DNA from: Legionella maceachernii
GTDB taxonomy: Bacteria > Pseudomonadota > Gammaproteobacteria > Legionellales > Legionellaceae
Direction of reading: 5' to 3'
Assembly (NCBI RefSeq): GCF_900167045.1
Contig: NZ_FUXJ01000002.1
Coordinates: 1-60,602 of the forward strand
DNA length: 60,602 nucleotides
The position numbers were made by a program, and so were the translations under genes. The notes under the pieces were generated by a model. The model was not told the DNA's origin and made no database searches. It saw only the letters and a program-made list of their open reading frames with translations. Below, in pieces: positions 15,486 through 24,677 of this stretch. Position 1 is the first letter of the stretch, and every line of letters begins with the position of its first letter.

Positions 15486-16109
15486 TTATGGCTCTTCATA
15501 AGCCGCGATTGCTGCTTTCACCTGAGGCCGTTTCCCGATCGTTTTATACCATTGCATTAAATTCGGAAATTGTTCCGCACTAATCGGGGTTTCATAGAAA
15601 TTTTCATAGCAGTAAAGCCAAGGCCAGATGGCCATGTCAGCAATGGTGTAATCCGTGCCACTGATGTAGGGATGTTGCTCCAGTTGTTTATCCATGACGC
15701 CCATCAGACGCAAGACTTCATCGGCATAGCGTTTTTTTGCATAAGGTATGTCTTCGGATGCATAGCGATGAAAATGACCATATTGACCGAACATTGGTCC
15801 AATATGCCCAACTTGAAAATAACACCATTTCAGTACAGTAAATCTAGATTTCAGTTCTTCAGGCAAAAAGCGATGATGCTTTTCGCCAAGGTATTGGAGA
15901 ATAGCAACGCTCTCGAAAAGGTAAAAATCCATTTCAGGATCATAGATAACGGGAATTTTATTGTTGGGAGAGATACGTAAAAATTCAGGCGTAAATTGCT
16001 CCCCTTCCCGAATATTAATCAAGGTAATTTCATAGGGAACTTTTAGTTCTTCGAGCATGATGGTGGGTTTAATTCCGTTTGGCGTGCCGAGTGAATACAG
16101 TTTGTACAT
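15486..16109 (-). CDS. Glutathione S-transferase family protein
   Basis: 207 residues. An N-terminal thioredoxin-fold domain (1-80) holds the glutathione-binding NNKIPVIYDPE and LFESVAILQYLGEK segments, with TPNGIKPTI at the usual catalytic-residue position, as in the YfcG/Nu-class GSTs. An all-helical C-terminal domain (about 88-200) follows, including the SGTDYTIADMAIWPW N-capping motif. Such proteins conjugate glutathione or act as disulfide-bond oxidoreductases. It is a single gene with no clear operon partner. Confidence 0.92.
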   Translation of the reverse strand: MYKLYSLGTPNGIKPTIMLEELKVPYEITLINIREGEQFTPEFLRISPNNKIPVIYDPEMDFYLFESVAILQYLGEKHHRFLPEELKSRFTVLKWCYFQVGHIGPMFGQYGHFHRYASEDIPYAKKRYADEVLRLMGVMDKQLEQHPYISGTDYTIADMAIWPWLYCYENFYETPISAEQFPNLMQWYKTIGKRPQVKAAIAAYEEP

Positions 16110-16287
16110 TTTTGTCGTCCTTGAGCGGTAGTTTTATTCTTTTGCCGTCGTCCCACAGTTTGTCTCGGAACATCGAGTCAACTAGAGCGATGACGTTTTT
16201 ATTTTATATTACTATACCCAAGATAGTTTCGAATGGGAATCGTGGTTAAGGTGGAGAGGCCGATGAAATTTTAACAATATGCTCGAA

Positions 16288-16491
16288 TCAAACCCCATGG
16301 GGTTTGATCCAGCCCATAAGGAATGCTAAAAATAGGAATAAAAATAGGGTCAATGATAGCGCGATACGCCAGGTGAGTGCTTTCACAGTCCGTTTTGTTT
16401 TACCCTCATCACGAACGAGGAAGACAAGGCCGCTGCCTAAGGCAAATAAAATAATCAACATAACGACAAAGATGATTGCTTTAGCGAACAT
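16288..16491 (-). CDS. DUF2909 twin-transmembrane small protein
   Basis: 67 residues, two membrane helices (about 4-25 and 42-62) joined by a charged loop with RDEGKTKRTVKALTWR. This DUF2909 protein is often found beside cytochrome c oxidase assembly genes; its role is unknown. It is divergent from the SURF1 gene with only a 41-base gap, so the two promoters must overlap or share this interval. Confidence 0.85.
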   Translation of the reverse strand: MFAKAIIFVVMLIILFALGSGLVFLVRDEGKTKRTVKALTWRIALSLTLFLFLFLAFLMGWIKPHGV

Positions 16492-16532
16492 TTGCTATAC
16501 TCCCGAAACTGCAAAGTTGGGTATTTAAAAAG

Positions 16533-17258
16533 ATGGTCAGTGTAACCTGTTTTAATCGTTGTTTCACGTTAAATTGGCGTATCGCTATGCTCGCTTTTTT
16601 AATGATTCTTTTTTTCACGCGGTTGGGATTTTGGCAATTAGGCCGTGCGGAAGAAAAAAAACACATGTTGATCACACAAGCCAGTTATGCAAAGCAAAGG
16701 CCTCTCGTTTGGAAAGCAGGGATGGACATTCCTCAGCAATATCAGCAAGTAGAGATTGAGGGCAATTATTTACCTACCATTTTTCTCTTAGATAATCAGC
16801 ATTATCATCATCAGTTCGGCTATCATGTGCTTAGCCCTGTGCAATTAAACGACGATGATAAGGTGGTCTTGGTTGACCGAGGCTGGATAGCGGGTGAAGT
16901 GAATCGTCAAGTATTGCCAGAAGTGATCGTGCCAACGACGTTAATGAAGTTAACCGGTTATGCCTATTTTCCATCCGAAAAAAATTGGGTTTTAGGACAG
17001 AGTTATGAAAAGCGAACAGCCAATGTAACAATTATTGAACGCATCGATACAAAATTAATAGGTCAGTTTTTGCATAAATCAGTTTATCCGTTTATCATTC
17101 GCCTCAACAAAGAGGCTGCTCAGGAATTTGTGCGAGAATGGCCTGTAGTAGCCATGCCTCCAGAGCGGCATTATGCTTATGCTCTACAGTGGTTTGCGAT
17201 GGCATTGGTGATTTTAATCCTTTTCATTGCTTTGAATTTGAAGAAAAAAGATGACTAA
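16533..17258 (+). CDS. SURF1-family cytochrome c oxidase assembly protein
   Basis: 241 residues. Two membrane helices flank a periplasmic domain (about 16-36 and 215-236). The signature segments are RLGFWQLGRAEEK at the N-terminus, FLLDNQHYHHQFGYHVL, VVLVDRGWIAG, and the C-terminal HYAYALQWFAMALVI. SURF1 helps insert heme a into subunit I of aa3-type oxidase. It is the first gene of a plus-strand run, overlapping the next gene by 8 bases. The SD at 16533 is weak, so a start a few codons later is possible. Confidence 0.92.
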   Translation: MVSVTCFNRCFTLNWRIAMLAFLMILFFTRLGFWQLGRAEEKKHMLITQASYAKQRPLVWKAGMDIPQQYQQVEIEGNYLPTIFLLDNQHYHHQFGYHVLSPVQLNDDDKVVLVDRGWIAGEVNRQVLPEVIVPTTLMKLTGYAYFPSEKNWVLGQSYEKRTANVTIIERIDTKLIGQFLHKSVYPFIIRLNKEAAQEFVREWPVVAMPPERHYAYALQWFAMALVILILFIALNLKKKDD

Positions 17259-17790
17259 GCGCAATTATTTAATCTTATTAGTACTGGCTTTACTTTTTGC
17301 GGCCCCAGGCCTGACGGCTTATTTGTATTATCGTAATCCTCAATGGCTTATTGTGAATACAACAAACAAGGGAACTTTGTTGAACCCACCTGTCTTACTT
17401 AGCCCCATGGAGGATGGCAAGAAAAAGTGGCGATTTGTTCTTTGGTACCCTAAAAATTGTGACGTTGACTGCTTGCAAAAGACAGATCAGTTAGCTCGCA
17501 TCAGACTGGCGCTAGGGCGACATTTATATGAAGTCGACCAATGGTTATTGCTCAATGAAGACTGCCAGCCAATGCAAACTGCAGCCGCACAAGCGCTGCG
17601 AGAACAAGATATTCATGTATCCCGTTTATCAAAGAAGAGTTTAGAGCATTTGCCGATCCTTACGGATACACCCAAGGTGTTTATTGCCAATCCTCAGGGT
17701 TACTTGGTGTTGACTTACGTTGAAAATGCCAAGCCTGGAGACATTTATCACGATATTAAACGATTGTTAAGTACAGAAAAGAGTGGGTAA
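17251..17790 (+). CDS. Membrane-anchored SCO-like/thioredoxin-fold protein of the cytochrome oxidase cluster
   Basis: 179 residues. An N-terminal membrane anchor (about 6-26) precedes a small periplasmic domain with a C-D-V-D-C motif, spaced like the CxxxC copper site of SCO proteins. The end (TPKVFIANPQGYLVLTY) resembles the last strands of a SCO fold, but the conserved SCO copper His (HS in the real sco gene here) has no counterpart. It sits between SURF1 and ctaA, where many gammaproteobacteria carry such an uncharacterised protein. It may be a thiol-active assembly factor; function not established. Confidence 0.75.
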   Translation: MTKRNYLILLVLALLFAAPGLTAYLYYRNPQWLIVNTTNKGTLLNPPVLLSPMEDGKKKWRFVLWYPKNCDVDCLQKTDQLARIRLALGRHLYEVDQWLLLNEDCQPMQTAAAQALREQDIHVSRLSKKSLEHLPILTDTPKVFIANPQGYLVLTYVENAKPGDIYHDIKRLLSTEKSG

Positions 17791-17792
17791 CG

Positions 17793-18797
17793 ATGCAATT
17801 TACAGCAATACGATATGCGATAACGTTAGCGGTACTTTTGGCATTAGTGGTGGTTATGTTAGGGGCATACACGCGACTAACTGATGCGGGATTAGGTTGT
17901 CCCGATTGGCCAGGTTGTTATGGCCATATGGTGCTTCCAAGTACCCAAAATGAATTGCAATCCGCGCAGAATCAATATCCGCAAATTCCCATTGAGGCGC
18001 ATAAGGCGTGGACAGAGATGGTTCATCGTTATGCGGCAGGTACCCTTGGACTTCTTATTCTCTTTATTACGGGTGCAATCGTTTGGCGTCGCTTTCAAGG
18101 GATTCGCTTGCCTTGGCAATTATCATTCATTTTAATTCTTTTAGTTTTATTTCAGGCTGCATTAGGAATGTGGACTGTGACAATGAAACTATTGCCGGTT
18201 GTTGTGATGGGGCATTTATTAGGAGGAATCTTAATTTTTTCATGCCTTAGCCGGTTGCGGTTACAATTCAGTGCTGCACAACCCATTTGTCTACCACAAT
18301 GGCGTTTTTGGATTTTACTCGGTGTAATTATTGTTTTTTTGCAAATTGCTTTAGGCGGATGGGTGAGTTCCAATTATGCAGGCATAGCCTGTATAGGATT
18401 TCCGCAATGCAACGGCCAATGGTTACCTGAATTGCATGTTATCCAAGGATTTAACTTGTTTTCACCGATAGGGGCCAACTATCAAGGAGGAGTGCTTGAT
18501 AACGATATTCGTATGACCATCCAATATATCCATCGTTTAGGAGCCGTAATTACTGCAGTGTATGTTTTAACTTTGTCTTCGTTATTACTGGCGAAGATTA
18601 AAAGCGATGCTTTACGCCGATTGGCGGTGATTGCCCTTCTGTTAGTTATTGTGCAATTTATTCTCGGCATAATGAATGTTATTTATCTACTGCCTTTATG
18701 GGTTGCTGTTGCTCACAACGGCATTGCTGCTCTCCTAATGGCGACACTCTTAATGATGCTCTATCTCACGCAAAGGAGGCTTGATGATGGATGCTAA
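17793..18797 (+). CDS. ctaA: Heme A synthase CtaA (COX15)
   Basis: 334 residues, about eight membrane helices. The N-terminal [20 protein letters not shown] segment holds the conserved Glu/Cys-region signature, followed by the [12 protein letters not shown] heme-ligand His and the second-half [10 protein letters not shown] and [12 protein letters not shown] segments. The enzyme oxidises the C8 methyl of heme O to give heme A in the inner membrane. It starts 3 bases after the previous stop and overlaps ctaB, so the run is one operon. Confidence 0.95.
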   Translation: MQFTAIRYAITLAVLLALVVVMLGAYTRLTDAGLGCPDWPGCYGHMVLPSTQNELQSAQNQYPQIPIEAHKAWTEMVHRYAAGTLGLLILFITGAIVWRRFQGIRLPWQLSFILILLVLFQAALGMWTVTMKLLPVVVMGHLLGGILIFSCLSRLRLQFSAAQPICLPQWRFWILLGVIIVFLQIALGGWVSSNYAGIACIGFPQCNGQWLPELHVIQGFNLFSPIGANYQGGVLDNDIRMTIQYIHRLGAVITAVYVLTLSSLLLAKIKSDALRRLAVIALLLVIVQFILGIMNVIYLLPLWVAVAHNGIAALLMATLLMMLYLTQRRLDDGC

Positions 18798-19674
18798 TGC
18801 AGAGTCAGGTTTAAGTAAAATAAATTGGCGAGACTACATGGAGCTTTGTAAGCCCAGAGTCGTTGCCCTTATGCTGTTGACGGTGGTTGTCGGGATGTAT
18901 TTAGCGGTGCCTGGATGGGTGCCAATCCCTATTCTTATCGCCTCATTGGTGGGTATCGGACTGTGTGCCGGTTCCGCTGCGGCAATTAACCACTTAGTTG
19001 ATAAACGTATTGATGCCATTATGGCACGCACCAAACGAAGGCCAATTGCAGGAGGTAGGGTATCCGTCAGACAAGCGCTGTATTTTGCAACCCTACTCGC
19101 AACCTTAGGATTAGCTATTCTTATTATTTTCGTGAATGTTTTAACCGCCATCTTAACTTTTGTAACCTTGATAGGATACGCTGGGATTTATACCGGTTAT
19201 TTAAAGCGCGCTACGCCTCAAAATATTGTCATTGGTGGTCTAGCAGGAGCAGCACCACCCTTATTAGGCTGGACTGCGGTCACTAATCAGTTGGATCCGC
19301 AGGCATTGCTTTTAGTATTAATCATTTTTACTTGGACTCCTCCCCATTTTTGGGCATTAGCAATCTATCGAATCGAAGAGTATAAGCATGCTGAAATCCC
19401 CATGTTGCCGGTTACGCATGGTGTCGCTTTTACAAAATTAAACGTCCTTTTGTACACCATTTTGCTGTTGGTGGTGACGAGTTTACCTTTTGTGGTAGGG
19501 ATGAGTGGTTGGTTATACCTCATGGGAGCAAGTTTATTAGGTATACGATTTTTATATTGGGCCATTGCTTTATATCGCTCCGAACGACCCGCAATGGCTA
19601 TGCGTACTTTTCGTTTCTCCATTGTTTATTTGATGATGTTATTTGTCTTTTTATTGATTGATCATTATATCTAA
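18784..19674 (+). CDS. ctaB: Protoheme IX farnesyltransferase (heme O synthase) CtaB/CyoE
   Basis: 296 residues from the ATG at 18784; another ATG is three bases later, and GGAGG lies at 18775-18779. The UbiA-type membrane prenyltransferase has the first Asp-rich motif as N-H-L-V-D-K-R-I-D followed by ARTKRRPI, and the second at [15 protein letters not shown]. It farnesylates heme B to heme O, the substrate of CtaA encoded just upstream with a short overlap. About nine membrane helices are expected. Confidence 0.95.
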   Translation: MMDANAESGLSKINWRDYMELCKPRVVALMLLTVVVGMYLAVPGWVPIPILIASLVGIGLCAGSAAAINHLVDKRIDAIMARTKRRPIAGGRVSVRQALYFATLLATLGLAILIIFVNVLTAILTFVTLIGYAGIYTGYLKRATPQNIVIGGLAGAAPPLLGWTAVTNQLDPQALLLVLIIFTWTPPHFWALAIYRIEEYKHAEIPMLPVTHGVAFTKLNVLLYTILLLVVTSLPFVVGMSGWLYLMGASLLGIRFLYWAIALYRSERPAMAMRTFRFSIVYLMMLFVFLLIDHYI

Positions 19675-19683
19675 GGGGATAAA

Positions 19684-20328
19684 ATGTCTGTTCAAAAAAA
19701 TCGCATTGCTTTGACTGTGGGGGGCCTCTTGGCCTTTGCAGCGCTGATTGCTGGCTTATTTATCTCTCAACATATTACTTTTAAGAAGAAAATTAATGTT
19801 GATGCGTTTCACGGTACTTTGCTCGAAAAGCCTCGAGGAATTGAGCAATTTAGCTTAACAGGTATTGATAATAAATCATTTACTAACGTCAGTTTACAGG
19901 GACAATGGACCATCATTTTTTTCGGGTTTACCAATTGTGGTTATGTATGCCCAACCACTATGGCAGAATTAAATAAAATGTATCGTCTGCTTGAAGAAAA
20001 CAAGATTAGTCCTTTACCTAAAGTGGTAATGGTTTCGGTTGATCCGCAAAGGGATAGTTTGGATAAATTAGATCATTATGTGAGAGCGTTTAATCCTCAT
20101 TTTTATGGCGCGAGAGGCGATGAGGAAGTGGTAAGAAAAATGACCCGGGAAATGGGCATTGCTTATGCTAAAGTTGAGCTTCCTAATTCTCAAAATTCGG
20201 AGAATTATGATATGCAACATAGTGCTGCATTGATGTTGTTTAACCCGCAAGGTGAGCTCACCGCATTCTTTACCACCCCTCATCAAGCTGAGCTGCTGGC
20301 TAAAGATTATCAACTATTGGTTTCATAA
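19684..20328 (+). CDS. SCO1/SenC family copper chaperone
   Basis: 214 residues. One N-terminal membrane anchor (about 8-30) precedes a periplasmic thioredoxin fold. The copper site is complete: C-G-Y-V-C (CxxxC) and the distal His in MQHSAALMLF. SCO proteins deliver copper to or reduce the CuA site of cytochrome c oxidase subunit II. It is the last gene of the assembly operon, 9 bases after ctaB. A hairpin follows at 20369-20400. Confidence 0.94.
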   Translation: MSVQKNRIALTVGGLLAFAALIAGLFISQHITFKKKINVDAFHGTLLEKPRGIEQFSLTGIDNKSFTNVSLQGQWTIIFFGFTNCGYVCPTTMAELNKMYRLLEENKISPLPKVVMVSVDPQRDSLDKLDHYVRAFNPHFYGARGDEEVVRKMTREMGIAYAKVELPNSQNSENYDMQHSAALMLFNPQGELTAFFTTPHQAELLAKDYQLLVS

Positions 20329-20368
20329 CCCCGGTCGTATTTCAAGCTAACCGTTAAAATGAAGTATT

Positions 20369-20400
20369 TACCCTTTCTCTTGGTTGCAAGTGAGAGGGTA
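20369..20400. terminator. Hairpin after sco
   Basis: The arms are TACCCTTTCTC (20369-20379) and GAGAGGGTA (20392-20400), pairing through about nine bases with one bulge. No long T-tract follows. It lies between the sco stop and rimK, and probably marks the end of the oxidase-assembly transcript. Confidence 0.45.
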
Positions 20401-20483
20401 TCTAAAGGTTAAAAAAATAATCTTAAATTACGTGCTAGTCTTTACATAGAAAGAATAAAAATAAACAAAGGGAACCTAGATTC

Positions 20484-21392
20484 ATGAAAATTGCTATATT
20501 GGCCACAAATCCGCAATTATATTCACATCAGCGATTAAAAATGGCTGGTGAGGAAGCAGGGCATGAGGTCAAGATAATTAATCCTCTTTACTGTTACATG
20601 AACATTGCTGCTTCTAATCCTAAAGTTCACTATCGTGGTGGCGAGCCTTTGCCAAAATTTGATGCGGTAATTCCCCGTATTGGTGCATCGATCACTTACT
20701 ACGGTACTGCTCTTTTGAGGCATTTAGAGACAATGGGTATTTATACCCTAAATGAATCCATAGCCATTTCGCGTTCACGAGATAAATTCCGTTCTCTGCA
20801 ATTGTTAGCTCGCAAAGGAATCCCTATGCCCCGAACGAGTTTTGCGCAGTCTCCTGATGATACGGAAGATCTAATTCGCATGGTGGGCGGTGCACCTTTA
20901 GTGATTAAGCTTTTAGAAGGAACGCAAGGAAAGGGGGTTATTTTGGCGGACAGCCAGCAATCGGCTGTGAGCATTATTAATGCATTCAAGGAAATGTCAG
21001 CGAATATCCTTGTGCAAGAATACATTGAAGAATCGCGAGGCACTGACATTCGCTGTTTTGTCATAGGGGATAAAGTGGTTGCAGCGATAAAACGGCAGGC
21101 AAAAGAAGGTGACTTTAGAGCGAATGTTCATCAAGGCGGTAAAGCAATAAAAGTGAAATTGTCTCCGGAAGAGCGAGCAATTGCGGTGAGTGCCGCGAAA
21201 ACCATGGGCTTAAAAGTGGCTGGGGTTGATCTGATACGCTCTAACCACGGGCCTTTGGTCTTGGAAATTAATTCTTCACCTGGATTAGAAGGTATTGAAA
21301 AAGCCACACATGTCAATATTGCTGCTAAAATTATTCAATATATTGAAAAAAATGCTAAACCTAAAAATGCTAAACGACGGTTCCAAGGATGA
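20484..21392 (+). CDS. rimK: RimK-type ATP-grasp ligase (ribosomal protein S6:L-glutamate ligase family)
   Basis: 302 residues, the standard RimK length. A pre-ATP-grasp domain (1-95) is followed by an ATP-grasp fold with [50 protein letters not shown] and the metal-binding [15 protein letters not shown]. coli RimK adds glutamates to the C-terminus of ribosomal protein S6. It overlaps the next gene by 4 bases. The true acceptor here is not certain from sequence. Confidence 0.94.
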   Translation: MKIAILATNPQLYSHQRLKMAGEEAGHEVKIINPLYCYMNIAASNPKVHYRGGEPLPKFDAVIPRIGASITYYGTALLRHLETMGIYTLNESIAISRSRDKFRSLQLLARKGIPMPRTSFAQSPDDTEDLIRMVGGAPLVIKLLEGTQGKGVILADSQQSAVSIINAFKEMSANILVQEYIEESRGTDIRCFVIGDKVVAAIKRQAKEGDFRANVHQGGKAIKVKLSPEERAIAVSAAKTMGLKVAGVDLIRSNHGPLVLEINSSPGLEGIEKATHVNIAAKIIQYIEKNAKPKNAKRRFQG

Positions 21393-22408
21393 TTAAAAGG
21401 AAGTCAATTAAGATTGCTAATGAAACCATTAAAGCGGGCGAATCCCGTTGTGTTAAATTAGCACTGGCAATGCTCTATACTTCATCTTCTCTTGAGGTGC
21501 CTGTTTATGTTTTTCACGGCAAAAAGGAAGGCCCTGTTCTTTTTATCACAGCAGCAATTCATGGTGATGAAATTAATGGGGTAGAGATTATGCGTCGATT
21601 GCATCATTCTTCTTATATTAAACGTCTGCGAGGCACATTAATCACTATTCCTATCGTCAATGTGTATGGCTTGATGCTTCATTCGCGATATCTACCTGAT
21701 CGACGCGACCTCAATCGTCAATTTCCTGGCTGTGATCATGGTTCCATGGCATCTAAACTGGCTAATTTAATCATGACGGAAATCGTAGAGCATTCTACTC
21801 ATGGTATCGATCTACACACCGGTGCAATTCATCGTAGCAATTACCCCCAAGTGCGATTTAGTCATAAAAATGAGGAGTCAGGGAGAATGGCTGAAGCGTT
21901 TGCCACACCCATCTGTGTGCCTTCCAGTATTCGAGATGGCTCTTTACGTCATGCCACGGAGAATTTAAATATTCCAGTTATTGTTTATGAAGCAGGGGAA
22001 GCACTCCGCTTCGATGAATTTGCTATAAAGCTAGGGGTGCAAGGGATCCTGAGAGTAATGAATTTTTTAGGTATGCTATCTCCATCGTCTGGAAAGCATA
22101 TTGCTAAAAAAAGAAGCTCCAGTGCAGTGGCAAAATCCACATTTTGGATCCGAGCTTCTACCAGTGGTATGGTAGTCGATAGTAAGCCTTTAGGCTATAA
22201 AGTGAGCAGAAACGAATTATTGTGTCACATTGTCGATCCGCTGGGGGACGACCGAGATACTATTTGTTGTCCTTATGAAGGGGTTATCATCGGTAAAACA
22301 AATATTCCCTTAGTGAATGAGGGCGATGCTTTATTCCATGTGGCTTTATTTGAAGATCTGGATGAATTAGAGTTGCCACTCACTGACAGTCCTGAGGAGT
22401 GGGACTAA
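21389..22408 (+). CDS. Succinylglutamate desuccinylase/aspartoacylase family zinc hydrolase (AstE/AspA-like)
   Basis: 339 residues. The M14-like zinc site is visible: H-G-D-E in [13 protein letters not shown] (His and Glu ligands), then [18 protein letters not shown] (second His), and the catalytic Glu in [14 protein letters not shown]. The C-terminal third is a beta-rich domain. The family cleaves N-acyl amino acids such as N-acetylaspartate or succinylglutamate. Start and rimK stop overlap (ATGA), so the hydrolase is coupled to a glutamate ligase. The substrate is unknown. Confidence 0.88.
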   Translation: MIKRKSIKIANETIKAGESRCVKLALAMLYTSSSLEVPVYVFHGKKEGPVLFITAAIHGDEINGVEIMRRLHHSSYIKRLRGTLITIPIVNVYGLMLHSRYLPDRRDLNRQFPGCDHGSMASKLANLIMTEIVEHSTHGIDLHTGAIHRSNYPQVRFSHKNEESGRMAEAFATPICVPSSIRDGSLRHATENLNIPVIVYEAGEALRFDEFAIKLGVQGILRVMNFLGMLSPSSGKHIAKKRSSSAVAKSTFWIRASTSGMVVDSKPLGYKVSRNELLCHIVDPLGDDRDTICCPYEGVIIGKTNIPLVNEGDALFHVALFEDLDELELPLTDSPEEWD

Positions 22409-22476
22409 GGGTTTTGCCCATTCTTTTCAGTTAGCCAATGTTTTGCTGTCTTTCCCGTAAGATACGAGGTTTTATT

Positions 22477-22731
22477 TTATTCAGCCCTGCTCTTCTTTTG
22501 ACGCTGTTCGCTTTTTCCTACTAACCAATCAGGATTCACTTCAAATTCATTGGCAATCCGAGTGAGTAGGGTTTGATCGGGGAGGGTGATGCCACTAATG
22601 AAAGCCTCTGCTTTAAATTTGGGGATCTTGATCAATTTGGAAAAGACTTCAATACGCTCATCGTTGCGTGTTGGTACACCTATATTATCAAGCTCCTTAT
22701 TAAGACGATCAGCAAATTGTTTGTTAGGCAT
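22477..22731 (-). CDS. Small helix-turn-helix (Cro/CI-like) protein
   Basis: 84 residues from the ATG at 22731. The frame extends further upstream but that part would run through the end of hemH and is Cys/Tyr-rich unlike the rest, so I take the internal ATG. Residues 1-80 look like a phage-repressor-type DNA-binding domain: FADRLNKELDNIG, then FSKLIKIPKFKAEAFISG, and FEVNPDWLVGKSEQ, the usual end of such domains. It starts 61 bases after hemH on the same strand. The target is unknown. Confidence 0.7.
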   Translation of the reverse strand: MPNKQFADRLNKELDNIGVPTRNDERIEVFSKLIKIPKFKAEAFISGITLPDQTLLTRIANEFEVNPDWLVGKSEQRQKKSRAE

Positions 22732-22792
22732 ACCCACCCCAATGTGAAATTTTTTATTATATGTTCTATAGCATAAATAAAAGGTTTTGCAA

Positions 22793-23827
22793 TTAGGGCA
22801 TGCTGACAATTCCACGGTTTTGTACGAAATGTTTTTGTGCATGATGCTCTATTATGCGTATGAGCCCATTCACCCAAAAGTCACTGTCATTCACGCAGGG
22901 TATTAGAGTGAGCTGTTCTCCTCCTAAAGCATGCCACTGTTCTTTAGCGCGAATACCGATTTCTTCGAGTGTTTCAAGGCAATCTGCAATGAATGAAGGG
23001 GAGGAAACGGCAAGGCGTTTAACCCCTTTTTCGATTAATTGGGGCAGAAGCTCGTCGGTATAAGGTTTGATCCAAGGAGTTTTTCCTAATCGTGACTGGA
23101 AGGCCATTCCGTATTGATTTTCCGATAAATTAAGCCTTTTTGCTAATTCGCGGGTTGTTTCATGACATTGTGCTTTGTAGCAAATTGGATTGGCTTTTTC
23201 GATAGGGCCACAATGAGGCATACAAATTTGTGAACATCCTAGACGAGCTAGATGGCGCTCGGGTACCCCGTGGTAGCTGAGCAATAAATAGTCATGATGT
23301 TTGATGTGGGGTTGAATGAGTGCCGCTTGTGCATCAATAAAGCCAGGATGGCGATAAAAGTCGCGAATAAAGGTTAATGGTATTTGAGATTTTTTATGGG
23401 CAGTAAGTTGCATCACTTTATCAATGGATGAGGCGGTTGTTGCCGAAGCATACTGCGGATAAAGTGGCAATACGATTAATTGTTCACAATCTTTAAGTTG
23501 CGCAAGTGCTTGAGCAATAGAGGGTGATCCATAACGCATCCCCAAGGCCACTTTCCAGTCATCCCTAAGGCGGTTTTGTAATTTACGCTGGAGATTTTGA
23601 CCGTGAACCAATAGAGGAGAGCCCTCCTCTGTCCAAATTGCTTGATAGGCTTGAGCCGTTTGTTTCGGTCTAAACGGCAAAATCGCGCCGTAAACCAAAG
23701 CATATCGTGCCAAAGCGGGTAAATCGATGACCCGCTTATCGGTTAGAAATTCACGCAGGTATTTTCTAACCGCAGTTTTTTTGGGGCTGTGTGGGGTACC
23801 CAGGTTAATAAGCAATAAACCTTTCAT
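22793..23827 (-). CDS. hemH: Ferrochelatase HemH
   Basis: 344 residues. The signature segments are GLLLINLGTPHSP at the N-terminus, YPQYASATTASS, the iron-binding His in LLLSYHGVPERHL, YGMAFQSRLGKTPWIKPY, and VSSPSFIADCLETLEEIG with the catalytic Glu. It inserts ferrous iron into protoporphyrin IX at the membrane face, giving protoheme, the substrate of the ctaB/ctaA enzymes in this window. The C-terminal tail (after about 320) is variable. Confidence 0.96.
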   Translation of the reverse strand: MKGLLLINLGTPHSPKKTAVRKYLREFLTDKRVIDLPALARYALVYGAILPFRPKQTAQAYQAIWTEEGSPLLVHGQNLQRKLQNRLRDDWKVALGMRYGSPSIAQALAQLKDCEQLIVLPLYPQYASATTASSIDKVMQLTAHKKSQIPLTFIRDFYRHPGFIDAQAALIQPHIKHHDYLLLSYHGVPERHLARLGCSQICMPHCGPIEKANPICYKAQCHETTRELAKRLNLSENQYGMAFQSRLGKTPWIKPYTDELLPQLIEKGVKRLAVSSPSFIADCLETLEEIGIRAKEQWHALGGEQLTLIPCVNDSDFWVNGLIRIIEHHAQKHFVQNRGIVSMP

Positions 23828-24051
23828 TTTATCGATGTGCGTCTGGAAAATAATTAGAATGATATCATATGTCCCGAGAATAGAGGGTATTCATTGGGAT
23901 AATGAAGTAAGCAGAACCTCAAAGTGCAAGGATTCTATGATATTGCAGCACCCATGAATCGATGTTTTGAGGTTTATCTGAGAATTGAGCGTATAGATAC
24001 AAGCAATGAATACAATATGACCAATAGCCTTTTCAAAAGACTAATCTTCAC

Positions 24052-24273
24052 TTAAGCATCAACTGATTCATTTATCGCAACGACATTAGAAGCGTGTAAA
24101 CCGCGTTCACCTTTTTCAAGATCATAGGAAACTTGCTGTCCGGGAACTAATGTTTTGTACCCTGTTCCTTGAATAGCAGAAAAATGAACAAAAATATCTT
24201 CACCACCGCCTTCGGGCATAATAAACCCCCAACCCTTGGCGTTATTAAACCACTTGACTTCGCCTGTAGCCAT
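24052..24273 (-). CDS. Cold-shock domain protein (CspA family)
   Basis: 73 residues, a single cold-shock domain. RNP1 appears as KGWGFI and RNP2 as DIFVHF, with the start [17 protein letters not shown]. The protein binds single-stranded RNA/DNA and melts RNA structures. GGAGG-type SD precedes the ATG. The 5' leader of about 100-150 bases has AT-rich and hairpin-forming sequence (AACCCAT...ATGGGGTT at about 24359-24379), as is common for csp mRNAs. Confidence 0.95.
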   Translation of the reverse strand: MATGEVKWFNNAKGWGFIMPEGGGEDIFVHFSAIQGTGYKTLVPGQQVSYDLEKGERGLHASNVVAINESVDA

Positions 24274-24677
24274 GACTCCTCCTTTTGCTAAAGCTGATCA
24301 ATCGTCAATCATTTCTGATTGAGCAATTGCATTCATCCTTAAATGACAATTGTAGAAAACCCATTTTTCGATGGGGTTATTTCAACATAACGTAAAATAG
24401 GTCTACGCCACAATAGTTTTTTAAAAAAATTGTGTAATTAAAATATAAAGTTGTCAAGAACCCCTTGTAGAAAGGATGTAATTAAGCTGCAGCTTTTAAG
24501 TTCTTCTCATTCTCGATCTCAAGCGCCCGCAGTGAGCCGTGGGAGCGGGATGTCGACTAAGAAAAACCGCAGCTTTAATCGCTCCCTTTAGAAAGCATGG
24601 GCGTTTCGGTAAATAACTTTGTTTTTGCCTGCTAAATTTAAGATAATGCACAGACAATTTTTGATTTGGATAGATTC
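24274..24677. other. Intergenic region between divergent csp and uvrD
   Basis: About 400 bases without a gene. It holds the csp leader with a hairpin (about 24359-24379) and an AT-rich promoter-like stretch near 24415-24450. Around 24510-24550 there is a GC-richer segment (AGCGCCCGCAGTGAGCC and following) similar to one at about 45815-45830, possibly a degenerate repeat. No SOS box was recognised upstream of uvrD by eye. Confidence 0.5.

Noticed and set aside
22732-22842. N-terminal extension of the small HTH protein with a CPNC-x-x-F-x-x-C zinc-like pattern
   Set aside because: It overlaps the hemH coding end by 50 bases, and the internal ATG at 22731 gives a normal family-like start.
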